Shown here: in pieces, positions 1-8,539 of the stretch
Layout of the letters: each line of letters opens with the position of its first letter
Numbering within the stretch: the stretch's first letter is position 1
DNA from: Legionellales bacterium UBA2469
Lineage (GTDB): Bacteria; Pseudomonadota; Gammaproteobacteria; Legionellales; Legionellaceae
Assembly (NCBI GenBank): GCA_002342175.1
Contig: DDPL01000076.1
Span: 31,849 to 62,231, forward strand
DNA length: 30,383 bases
Direction of reading: 5' to 3'
Translations under genes and position numbers: made by a program
Notes under the pieces: model-generated
What the model was told of the DNA's origin: nothing
Database searches by the model: none
What the model saw: only the letters and a program-made list of their open reading frames with translations

Positions 1-2
1 CT

Positions 3-2414
3 ATTTTTTGTGAAAAAGAATCCCCTCATACCCTTCGATTTTCATTTATTGCTAATCAAGTATTACAATTTTTAAGTGGAGGTACTTCAAATACACCATA
101 CCATGCTGCATGGTTAACCATGCTGCATGATTTGCCATTTCGTGAGGAGTTAATGGATTTTTCTGGATGGAGAGCGCTATTCAAGCAATATCGGATGAAC
201 GCTTTATATTATTTTTCAGATGCGAAAAATTTAGAAACATTAAATGGCGGTGGCGCACCAAAAAGCTTAGATATCGCACAGGCATTATTAAAAAAACATA
301 AATATAAACGAGCGGCTGAAGATACAGTTTTTGCTGAAATATGTCGAAAGAAAGTGATTCCTGAAGAAACTTTTGAAAAGGGGTTGAATTTTATTCAACG
401 AGGATGGCCTCGTAAGAAAAGTGACGATTTACCAAATGTTCGCGTGTTGATAAATAATGGAGAATATGTATGGCTTAAATTACCACCGCAAGATAAAAGA
501 GCTTTGATATTAGGTCGTTATATTCCTGGATGTTGCCAAATTATTGGTAGCGCAGCAGGTTTTTGTGTGGAGCAAGGTATCGCTCTTTCCAGTCATGGAT
601 TTTATGTATTGTTAAAACAAAAAACAGACGTAGAAGCTGCAGAACCTATCATTGGTGATGAAATCAATGAAATGAATTTTAAGATTGTGGCACAATCTTA
701 TGCTTGGTTGTCTTTAGATAATAATTTATGTTTAGACTCCATTGAGCGCGATTGTTCTAAAGTATCGAACGATATCATTAAATTAGCCCTGGATGGCTTT
801 GCAGAGAGTGTTTATCAAGCATGCCCCAACATTAAACATATTCATGTCGGAAGTGGCGGTCAAACACCATTTAACTTATTTCCAGAAGCTCTTCGTACGG
901 AGAAAGTAAAAGAAGGAAGACAATATCCTGATTCATTGGATCAGTGTTGTGTTGCCAATCAAATGCCTCAAGTATTGCGAGATCAAATGCTTCATCTTTT
1001 GAGTTCATATCCACCCAAGATTCAAGAACGTGTGATGTTTGTCATCCCCTATTTTTCATTAGAAGAGCAATTGATGGCACCAAGTCGATTGGCATTACTG
1101 ATAAAACAAATAAAAAAGCAGAAATTAAATTATATTTTAGCAAAAAAAAGTCTAAAATGGAGTGATTTTTCGCCTATTACCCTTGAGGAATATGAACAAT
1201 CTCCTGTTCAAGATCAAATGCGTGTATCCACATTACAAAAGTTATTGAATGCAGAAACGGATGAGATGGCTTTAGCGTGGATGAAAACGATACCTATTCA
1301 GGAATACGAGGATATTTTTGATTTTAAACAGCTGAAAAAAGATTCTTATTGGTTTCGATTTGCGAGATGCATGAACGCCCATTTATTAATAGAAGTCATT
1401 TCTAAGATGGAGATGGCAACACGCCAAAATATGTTGGAAATCACAGCGTTGTTCTCTGTTGAAAATGTGTTGGGTCATTTGCGTGATTTAAAACGTTATG
1501 GCATTTTAATTAAACTCATAGGGCTTTGCGTTCCAGAAGTGCGTTTTACATTATTTAAACGATATCTATATGGTGGATATCTAACCGATTTTTTTGTTGA
1601 TCAACATATTGTATATATTCTTGAACTTGTTGCCATGATTCCCGATGCTGAGCGTGTAAAGCTATTAAAATGCCTCATGCTTGCAGGCTGCCTCTCTGAA
1701 TCCATGGGGTACTTTTTTGAGAGGGTTTCGACACAATTAACTTTTGAACAGTTTTTCGAATTTATGACATTTAAAATCAGATATCTTAAAGATAAACCCG
1801 TGTGGCGAATTTGTTATATATTCCATGAGGTGTTTGAACATGTCATATGTTCTTATTCTGAAGCGCAACGTCAGATGTTTTTCGAAGATATTGGAATGTT
1901 TAATTTTTTGATTCGTCACGAAGAGTACCATCATTTTGCAAGGTTCATCTCAATATTAAGTCTATCGCATCAAGTGAAATATATTTGGGATAAAAGATAT
2001 CTCATTTATTTTGTTCAGGAAAATATGTTCGATGAGCTGCATGCATTGATGCACCATTTCCCTCATGAAATTCAACTGGAGTTTCAAAATGCCCGGCCGA
2101 TATATTTGGAGATTTATGCCAAGCTTAAGTTGGTGAAATCATTATGTGTTGATTTTAAAACATCGATTCATTTTGAGGTGGAAACCTTATTAAAGGATTA
2201 TCGTCATCATCGAATCGATCGATCTGAATTATTGACTCATATCACTTTGCTTTTACAAGAAAAATTGAATGAATTGAAAAGCGCCATGTTAACCAAACCC
2301 ACTTTCTTTCAAGATGAAAAACTGATTTATGCACGTTTACAAGACCTAGATGAAGGTTTAAAAAAGCAATTAAGTGATCAAAATACGCCCGGATTCAACA
2401 GCGCCAGCAAGTAA
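3..2414 (+). CDS. Large orphan protein with Cys-Cys motif domain and helical C-terminal region, 5' end outside window
   Basis: The reading frame is open from base 3, well before the first in-frame ATG at 120, so the gene is cut by the window edge and at least 803 residues lie inside. I do not recognise a named family with confidence. Counting from the ATG at 120, residues ~130-165 carry a conserved-looking block with GCCQ (Cys138, Cys139), Cys149 and a GFYVLL strand. Residues ~190-210 carry AQSYAWLSLDNNLCLDSIE, and GSGGQTP follows. This looks like one compact globular, possibly enzymatic, domain. From ~residue 280 to the end the protein is almost all amphipathic helix, suggesting helical repeats. 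No signal peptide or membrane segment is visible in the part present. The composition is AT-rich like its neighbours. Large orphan proteins of this build are frequent among Legionella effectors and accessory proteins; that role is inference only. Confidence 0.75.
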   Translation: MFCEKESPHTLRFSFIANQVLQFLSGGTSNTPYHAAWLTMLHDLPFREELMDFSGWRALFKQYRMNALYYFSDAKNLETLNGGGAPKSLDIAQALLKKHKYKRAAEDTVFAEICRKKVIPEETFEKGLNFIQRGWPRKKSDDLPNVRVLINNGEYVWLKLPPQDKRALILGRYIPGCCQIIGSAAGFCVEQGIALSSHGFYVLLKQKTDVEAAEPIIGDEINEMNFKIVAQSYAWLSLDNNLCLDSIERDCSKVSNDIIKLALDGFAESVYQACPNIKHIHVGSGGQTPFNLFPEALRTEKVKEGRQYPDSLDQCCVANQMPQVLRDQMLHLLSSYPPKIQERVMFVIPYFSLEEQLMAPSRLALLIKQIKKQKLNYILAKKSLKWSDFSPITLEEYEQSPVQDQMRVSTLQKLLNAETDEMALAWMKTIPIQEYEDIFDFKQLKKDSYWFRFARCMNAHLLIEVISKMEMATRQNMLEITALFSVENVLGHLRDLKRYGILIKLIGLCVPEVRFTLFKRYLYGGYLTDFFVDQHIVYILELVAMIPDAERVKLLKCLMLAGCLSESMGYFFERVSTQLTFEQFFEFMTFKIRYLKDKPVWRICYIFHEVFEHVICSYSEAQRQMFFEDIGMFNFLIRHEEYHHFARFISILSLSHQVKYIWDKRYLIYFVQENMFDELHALMHHFPHEIQLEFQNARPIYLEIYAKLKLVKSLCVDFKTSIHFEVETLLKDYRHHRIDRSELLTHITLLLQEKLNELKSAMLTKPTFFQDEKLIYARLQDLDEGLKKQLSDQNTPGFNSASK

Positions 2415-2537
2415 GAAATTAAATAATCATCCCCCTTTTCTTTTAAAAAAAATTAGATATAATGATTAGTTAGGTTTATTTTTGCTTAAAACAAAAACAT
2501 TTTGAAGAAAATATTTTCATTTTAATTTTTTTTATTG

Positions 2538-2543
2538 TATAAT
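2538..2543 (+). promoter_or_regulatory. Candidate -10 box for the 872-residue membrane protein gene
   Basis: A perfect TATAAT lies 30 bases before the ATG at 2574, inside a very AT-rich 159-bp gap. No good -35 hexamer sits 16-18 bases upstream (TTTCAT at 2515-2520 is the nearest). A second TATAAT at 2458-2463 is an alternative. In DNA this AT-rich a chance match is quite possible. Confidence 0.35.
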
Positions 2544-2573
2544 ATCGCAAGTTTATTCAAATAATAAGTTGAT

Positions 2574-5192
2574 ATGATGATGCCTGAAGATGAGGTTGAA
2601 GATTCATCGCATTTATCTGATAAGAACGTTTCAGGACAACAGTCTCCAATAGTGTCCAATTTTCTTTTAGACTTAGACCGTAAAGAAAAAAATTCCTTTA
2701 TTGCCTTTCAAGCCCTCCTCGATTCCATTGATTTATGGAATAGCTGTATCAAGTATTATTGCGACGTATTAAATCCTACCAGTAGCCGCGCTTCAGCACA
2801 AATGATGATAGATTTGCTCGAGACCCCAGGTGGTGCGGCGTTATTTTTTGTCGGAAGTGCTTTATTTGGCGCATTCGCTTTTTTAGGAAACTATACAGAT
2901 GTACTAGATAGAAAAAACAGTATGATATCACAAATTTCGGACACTTATTGGCCCTATGTTCGTGATTGTATTAAAGGTGTTAAATGGACCTATAAGGGCA
3001 TGCGTAGTGTGTTCTTGGTGGGACAGGTCATTTACGCTCAATTATCTATTGCACTGATTGTTCCTTTAGGCGTGGGGCTTGGCGCGTTATCTGCGGCGAA
3101 TCGCTTTTGGAATCGTAGTATGGTCGAGAGACGAAAAGATTATCAAAAAATCAATGATGGATTTAGAGTACACATTAAATGTATTAATGCCTGTTATATG
3201 GAGCTCAAACAACTTCCCTCAAAATGGGAATTAGAACATATTTATCCGGGCAGTCTACTCAATATAGGGGGACAGTATTATCTCATTTCTGTGAATGGAG
3301 AGAGCAAGCCTTATAACGATCTTTCAGATGAAGAAATTGCGGTGCTAGCATCGAATTTTGATAACGAAACTGGTGGAAGAATAGATTGGTTTCATTTTAA
3401 AACATTATTGGAGGAGAAAAATATACCTAAAGACTCTGTCTTAGCACGTATATGTTTAGAAAAAAAGAATTTCTTAAAAGAAATCGCAAATCAAAAATAT
3501 GTATCACCGAATGAACACGTACAAAATGTCCATACCGGTTTGATCCATCTGAATGAATTGCCGAGTGTTGATAAGTTACGTTATTTCTATCAAGGTTGTA
3601 TTATTAAAAAAGATGGTCAGTATGCGATCGTTGATTTAGCCGCTGAGGGTTATCAAAAGCTATTGGAGTTATCCTATGAAGAAAAAGCATTTCTAGATGC
3701 TCTATCATCCGGCACATCTATTGATGATTTAACAGAGGCATTGAACATATCTGATTTGTCAGACGATAGTGTATTAGACGCCGTGCTTAAAAATCGAAAG
3801 ACGCTATCGGAACGGAGCTCGTGTTACAATAACATCGTTGGACGACCAACATTTCAAACAGATGCGTTACAGGCAAAGTGTTCAGCAGTTCTTAGTGGGG
3901 TATTAAATGCCCCATATTATTTTTTAGGGATTTTAAGCATGGTTGCCTTGCCATATACTGCCTTTATTGGAGCGGTGGCAGCTTGTTCAACATTTATGAT
4001 TTTAAATGTGGTTGCAGAACTTTACCAGGAGATCGAATACCAACGTCGTTTAAAAGTCTCTGAGCTTAAAGCGCGAATGTCTATGGTGAAACGATTAATG
4101 AGTTCGGAGCTTGATTTAATTAATGATAGTCTGAATGAATTAGGTGAGCCTGAGCAGAATGCGAAAAAAAATTACATTCAAGCATTGAGAAATATTTTAG
4201 TTGTCCTCGCACCAGGTCAACAATTAAGTTCGTTGTCTAATTTTTTTGGGGCAGTGCAAGGCACTGATTTAAGCGCTTTATCATCGAACCAGCAGGAATT
4301 GATACAGCATTTGCAGAATCGTGCAGCGTATCAAAAAGAGTTTATAGAAACCAAAAAATTATTGCATGATGAACTGGTCTTAAATGATAAATATTTGGTG
4401 ATGCAGGGTATTCGTAATGGATTGTATTGTTACGGGATTGCTAATGGATTTTTAATGACTTTAGCGATCATGTCTTTTTTTGGTATTTTTGCTTTTACGC
4501 CAGCACTTTTTTGGGCCTCCATTGGATTTGGATTTTTCTGTTTGGCAGCAGGTATTGCCTACACAGTGATGTTCTCGAATGAATTATGTGAACTCGATAC
4601 AACAAAAAATCTTGATGTAAATGTATTAGAAAAAGATGAGGTCCTTGACGACGAACAGCCATATGACAATATTCAGGAGCCTCTTGAGGGCGGTATTACA
4701 GCAGAAGATGCGCGACGTGCAACCAGCGTTTATTATGTCGATCCGGTGTCAGATGAGTGTATTAATAAAACAGCCGATGATATTAAACAAACGCGTAATT
4801 TAATGATTAGTGATCAATCTGAAGTTGCACGACAATTTATTTCAGGCAATAAAAAAGGATTTAAGCTCTTACAAACCCTATCCGTCTTTTTGCCGACATT
4901 GGCTGCTAATTCAACATCAGGTGCAACACAGTTGGTGTATCTTGGCGTGGGATTAACATATGGATTTTTCTTTTCATTGAAAGGGTTACGAAATTTAGTC
5001 CGTGTGGACAATAAAGATTATGAAAAATCCAGTCTCTGGAATACATTAACATGGTTTGATCACAACGAGACAGCGTCGACTTCAGAAGCGTCCGCGTCAG
5101 TCAATTCGTTTTTCCCGTATTTGCGTCATTCAAACTACAATTTACTACAGCCAGCGTCCCCTAAAGCAAGAGCTGCTGGCAATGGTATTTAA
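2574..5192 (+). CDS. Large multi-pass membrane protein with internal duplicated module, unknown function
   Basis: An 872-residue protein with no family I can name. Hydrophobic stretches that could span the membrane lie at about residues 86-106, 145-172, 446-484, 615-668 (long enough for two) and 766-803. Between the second and third blocks lies a soluble region with two diverged copies of a module (residues ~223-303 and ~338-413), each with Y-x-G, GQY, LSxEE and DSVL signatures. Residues ~485-610 are charged and helical, probably coiled coil. An acidic loop follows at ~671-705. There is no N-terminal signal peptide; the first 40 residues are polar. ATG triplets at 2574, 2577 and, out of frame, nearby leave the exact start open by one or two codons, and no strong ribosome-binding site decides it. 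The stop overlaps the convergent DUF4254 gene by four bases. A secreted membrane-active effector or an inner membrane protein are both possible. Confidence 0.8.
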   Translation: MMMPEDEVEDSSHLSDKNVSGQQSPIVSNFLLDLDRKEKNSFIAFQALLDSIDLWNSCIKYYCDVLNPTSSRASAQMMIDLLETPGGAALFFVGSALFGAFAFLGNYTDVLDRKNSMISQISDTYWPYVRDCIKGVKWTYKGMRSVFLVGQVIYAQLSIALIVPLGVGLGALSAANRFWNRSMVERRKDYQKINDGFRVHIKCINACYMELKQLPSKWELEHIYPGSLLNIGGQYYLISVNGESKPYNDLSDEEIAVLASNFDNETGGRIDWFHFKTLLEEKNIPKDSVLARICLEKKNFLKEIANQKYVSPNEHVQNVHTGLIHLNELPSVDKLRYFYQGCIIKKDGQYAIVDLAAEGYQKLLELSYEEKAFLDALSSGTSIDDLTEALNISDLSDDSVLDAVLKNRKTLSERSSCYNNIVGRPTFQTDALQAKCSAVLSGVLNAPYYFLGILSMVALPYTAFIGAVAACSTFMILNVVAELYQEIEYQRRLKVSELKARMSMVKRLMSSELDLINDSLNELGEPEQNAKKNYIQALRNILVVLAPGQQLSSLSNFFGAVQGTDLSALSSNQQELIQHLQNRAAYQKEFIETKKLLHDELVLNDKYLVMQGIRNGLYCYGIANGFLMTLAIMSFFGIFAFTPALFWASIGFGFFCLAAGIAYTVMFSNELCELDTTKNLDVNVLEKDEVLDDEQPYDNIQEPLEGGITAEDARRATSVYYVDPVSDECINKTADDIKQTRNLMISDQSEVARQFISGNKKGFKLLQTLSVFLPTLAANSTSGATQLVYLGVGLTYGFFFSLKGLRNLVRVDNKDYEKSSLWNTLTWFDHNETASTSEASASVNSFFPYLRHSNYNLLQPASPKARAAGNGI

Positions 5193-5785
5193 GCATGTGC
5201 TTTTTGGTATAATTCAGGGTTGAGGGACGGGTCATTGTACATTTTGTGTTGGTGGTAAACTCGGAAAGTACGTGTTTGATGTTTCACTTCCTCTAATAAT
5301 TCTATTAAACAATTTGAAAGTTGTTGGTGTTGTGTTTGTAATTGATGATATTTTTGTAAACAATTTTTTAAATGTGCTTCGTCAACATCGTGTCTTAAGG
5401 TTTGCTCTTTCATATGGTAGATTTTGAGAGATAAAATCGATAATCGGTCAATCATCATGCCTGGCGTTTCAGAATGAACTTTACAAATGTCATGTGATGC
5501 AGGATGAAGGACTTGAATCAAATCTTGATCAATTTTTTCCATGGCATTGTTGCGTTGTTGGTTGCAATGGTCAATTTCTCGCTTGGCTTTGACGACAAAG
5601 GCATCGCCCATATCTTGGCGACGCGCTCTATCTTCGGCATGCCATAATTGAAAGTTAAAGGAATGGTTGCATTCAACATGAGCCATAGGGCCATGTTGTA
5701 TCAGGCTCACGCCATCAGCCTTCCATTGTATAATGGCTTGATCATGAAATTTGGTAATCTGTTGGACGAATGTCGATATATCCAT
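5189..5785 (-). CDS. DUF4254 domain protein
   Basis: A 198-residue soluble protein that matches the DUF4254 family by remembered motifs. It has NFQLWHAEDRARR near residue 45 (the N-x-x-LWHxED-x-AR core), CNQQRNNAMEKID near 75-87, and ETPGMMIDRLSILSLKIYHM near 105-125. The C-terminal half is a helical hairpin rich in Gln, Leu and His. The family's biochemical function is not established. Members often sit beside glycosyltransferase or polysaccharide genes, but none is seen here. The start is the ATG at 5783-5785. The stop codon overlaps the stop of the convergent membrane protein gene in a shared TTAA. A short divergent region of about 60 bp separates it from the exported protein to the right. 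Confidence 0.8.
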   Translation of the reverse strand: MDISTFVQQITKFHDQAIIQWKADGVSLIQHGPMAHVECNHSFNFQLWHAEDRARRQDMGDAFVVKAKREIDHCNQQRNNAMEKIDQDLIQVLHPASHDICKVHSETPGMMIDRLSILSLKIYHMKEQTLRHDVDEAHLKNCLQKYHQLQTQHQQLSNCLIELLEEVKHQTRTFRVYHQHKMYNDPSLNPELYQKAHA

Positions 5786-5846
5786 GGTTTATATTCCAAG
5801 TTATAAATGGTAAAGTATAACGGTTTTCATGCTGATGGAGAATAAA

Positions 5847-6314
5847 ATGCTAAAAAAAATTCACATTATTCTCGGTATGTTATTATTCACCACCACAGGG
5901 TTTGCAAAAGAAATTTTTCCAGAGGGATGCGCGGCACAAAGTATTGATGAACCGAATATTCAAATTTCTAAAGGACGGCACCGGTTGTTTTTTTTGCATA
6001 ATTTAACGAATACACATATTTGGTTAGCCAATCGTGAAAATGCACGACTAACGGTGGAAATGCAACCTGGCCAGTGGAATGTTTTATATGCACCACGCAC
6101 ATCTGAAATTTGGAAATGTGTTCAAGCCACACCCGGACATGAACAACAAGTTCCATGTCAGGCCGGTATAGCATTGTGTGAGTGGCAGGCGAATATTGCA
6201 AAATCCAAACGCCCCAAACAAAGCATTTGGTTGGCAGAAAATACCACTTATGCGGAAGCGAAGGCCTATTTGCAAAGAATAGGTTGGCTTTTTAATGGAA
6301 CTGCGTCAAAATGA
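5847..6314 (+). CDS. Small exported protein, four cysteines, unknown function
   Basis: I place the start at the ATG at 5847, not the earlier in-frame ATGs at 5829 or 5835, because GGAG at 5837-5840 sits six bases before it. The resulting protein then begins with a standard signal peptide (MLKKIHIILGMLLFTTTGFA, cleavage likely before KEIF). The product is 155 residues. The mature part is soluble, with four cysteines (in EGCAAQ, WKCVQA, PCQAG and ALCEW) that could form two disulfides in the periplasm. The middle has a beta-rich look with aromatic residues (HIWLAN, GQWNVLYA), and the C-terminus (TTYAEAKAYLQRIGWLF) is an amphipathic helix. I do not recognise the family. It precedes rnr by 44 bp on the same strand, but a functional link is not implied. 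Confidence 0.75.
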   Translation: MLKKIHIILGMLLFTTTGFAKEIFPEGCAAQSIDEPNIQISKGRHRLFFLHNLTNTHIWLANRENARLTVEMQPGQWNVLYAPRTSEIWKCVQATPGHEQQVPCQAGIALCEWQANIAKSKRPKQSIWLAENTTYAEAKAYLQRIGWLFNGTASK

Positions 6315-6358
6315 ACAAAAGACAGTCGATTAATAATTAATTCTTGGAATGGTGAATA

Positions 6359-8539
6359 GTGGCAAAACAAAGTAAAGATCCTTTTTTTGAGCGAGAGCTT
6401 TCAAAATACGAAGACCCTATTCCAAGTCGTGAATATATCATGCAAGTATTGTCTGAACATGGCAAACCTATCCTAAAAGGCACGCTTTTTAAAAAATTAG
6501 GGGTGTCCAAAAAAGCTCAGCAAAAAGCGTTGATTTTTCGGTTAAAAGCCATGATTCGCGACGGACAATTGTTACAAGATCGAAAAGATAGATGGTGCTT
6601 AACCAATAAAACGACGTTGCTTCGTGGACGGGTACAGGCTCAAGCTGAGGGGCAGGGCTTTTTTATTTCTGAGTCGGATGAGCCTGATATGGTACTACCT
6701 GCGCGAGAAATGCGCGGCGTTATGCATGGTGATATTGTTTTAGCTTATCCTGCAGGGCTTGATAAACGAGGGCGACAGGAAGCTAAAGTGCACGAAGTAT
6801 TGGAGCGAGCGATTCAATCATTGGCGGGACGCTTTATTGAGCGGGAAGGGGCTTGTTATGTCGAACCTGAACACCGTTATTGTTTTCACGATATTTTAAT
6901 TCCTCAGGGCCATACATTGAACGCAAAAAATGGCCAGATGGTCATTGTAAAAATGGTTGAATATCCAACGACACATTCCATGGCGCTTGGACATATTCAA
7001 AAAGTTTTAGGTGAATACCTTGATCCGGGCTTGGAAATTGATGTTGCCATTCTGAATTATGGTATTCCACATTATATGTCGAGTGAAGTTCAATCTGAGA
7101 TGCATTTGGTCCCCAAACAAGTTCGCCCTAAAGATTTAGAGGGGCGCAAAGATTTACGAGATTTGCCATTTGTTACCATTGATGGTGAAGATGCAAAAGA
7201 TTTTGACGATGCGGTGTGTAGTGAGCGGCTTTCCAATGGCAATATAAGATTGTGGGTTGCCATAGCCGATGTGAGTCATTATGTGCGCCCAGGCTCTGCC
7301 ATTGATAATGAAGCGGCCATTCGAGGGAATTCAGTATATTTCCCCGGACGTGTGGTCCCTATGTTGCCTGAAGTTTTATCCAACGGGATCTGTTCATTGA
7401 ACCCTGCTGTTGATCGTTTATGCATGGTCGCTGAAATGGTTGTCACTCCTAAAGGTCAAATACGCAGCCCTCATTTTTATCGTGCAGTGATTCATTCAAG
7501 AAATCGATTGACGTATGATAAAGTCCATCAATTTTTTGCTGAAGATAGTGCACCGGAGTTATCTGAGGATGTTTGGGGGATGCTCAAGGGTTTGTATCAA
7601 GTCTATGAAATTTTACACCGTGCAAGAATAGAGCGAGGCGCAATTGAACTTGATACCGTTGAAACCAAAGTTGTTTTTGATGGCTTGAAAAAAATTGAAA
7701 AAATTGTGCCTGTTGTACGAAATGATGCCCATCGTTTGATTGAAGAATGTATGTTAGCGGCAAATATTGCGGTGGCCACATTTATCACAAATCAGGGTGT
7801 TCCTTCCTTATACCGAATTCATGAACAACCGGATATTGAAAAAATGAAGGGTTTGCAAACTTTTCTTGGGGAGTTTGGGATTCAGTGTCGATGGCAGGGA
7901 AAATTACAGCCTAAAAAATTCCAAGAAACTTTAAATCAAGTTCGACAGCGTCCTGAAAAAGCAGTGTTAGAAACCATTATGTTGCGTTCCTTAAAACAAG
8001 CGCAATATGCAGTGGACAATGTGGGGCACTTTGGTTTGGCATATCCGGTGTATACGCATTTTACTTCACCGATTCGACGCTATCCCGATTTGATTGTGCA
8101 TCGAGTCTTGGGTGCAATTATTGATCATAAATCAGATATTTCAGAAAAATTTAATGTGGAACATTTAAATCACTTGGCACAAACATGCTCGATGACGGAG
8201 CGGCGTGCTGATGAAGCAACCAGGGATGTGTTAACATGGCTCAAGTGCATCTACATGAAAGATAAATTGGGCCAAGTTTTTGAGGGCACCATTTCTGCGG
8301 TAACGTCATTTGGATTGTTTGTGATGATCAATGATGTTTATGTCGAAGGTTTGGTGCATGTAACGTCTCTTAAAAATGATTATTATCAATTTGATGCTAT
8401 TCGACATCGATTGGTTGGTGAGCGAACCAAGCAAACCTATCATTTGGGAGATTCTATTAAGGTTTTAATTGCAAAAGTAGATGCTGATGCAAGAAAAATA
8501 GATTTTGAATTGGTGAAAGAAGAAGATAACTCTGTATGA
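6359..8539 (+). CDS. rnr: Ribonuclease R, 3'-5' exoribonuclease
   Basis: RNase R degrades structured RNA 3' to 5' and takes part in rRNA quality control and mRNA turnover in the cytoplasm. The 726-residue product has an N-terminal winged-helix region (about 20-85), cold-shock/OB domains (about 85-240) and the RNB catalytic domain. The RNB signature DGEDAKDFDDAV at residues 275-286 supplies the metal-binding aspartates, and HFTSPIRRYPDLIVHR comes near the end of the catalytic domain. An S1 domain follows (GTISAVTSFGLFVMINDVYVEG). It is shorter than the E. coli enzyme, lacking most of the long basic C-terminal tail. The start is a GTG at 6359, supported by GGAATGG at 6346-6352 and by the match to the family N-terminus. 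Its end overlaps rlmB by four bases (ATGA), as in the conserved rnr-rlmB pair, so the two are very likely co-transcribed and translationally coupled. Confidence 0.97.
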   Translation: MAKQSKDPFFERELSKYEDPIPSREYIMQVLSEHGKPILKGTLFKKLGVSKKAQQKALIFRLKAMIRDGQLLQDRKDRWCLTNKTTLLRGRVQAQAEGQGFFISESDEPDMVLPAREMRGVMHGDIVLAYPAGLDKRGRQEAKVHEVLERAIQSLAGRFIEREGACYVEPEHRYCFHDILIPQGHTLNAKNGQMVIVKMVEYPTTHSMALGHIQKVLGEYLDPGLEIDVAILNYGIPHYMSSEVQSEMHLVPKQVRPKDLEGRKDLRDLPFVTIDGEDAKDFDDAVCSERLSNGNIRLWVAIADVSHYVRPGSAIDNEAAIRGNSVYFPGRVVPMLPEVLSNGICSLNPAVDRLCMVAEMVVTPKGQIRSPHFYRAVIHSRNRLTYDKVHQFFAEDSAPELSEDVWGMLKGLYQVYEILHRARIERGAIELDTVETKVVFDGLKKIEKIVPVVRNDAHRLIEECMLAANIAVATFITNQGVPSLYRIHEQPDIEKMKGLQTFLGEFGIQCRWQGKLQPKKFQETLNQVRQRPEKAVLETIMLRSLKQAQYAVDNVGHFGLAYPVYTHFTSPIRRYPDLIVHRVLGAIIDHKSDISEKFNVEHLNHLAQTCSMTERRADEATRDVLTWLKCIYMKDKLGQVFEGTISAVTSFGLFVMINDVYVEGLVHVTSLKNDYYQFDAIRHRLVGERTKQTYHLGDSIKVLIAKVDADARKIDFELVKEEDNSV

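Noticed and set aside
120..122. ATG at 120 as the start of the left-end orphan
   Set aside because: The frame is open back to base 3 with protein-like content, and no ribosome-binding site precedes this ATG; the gene starts outside the window.
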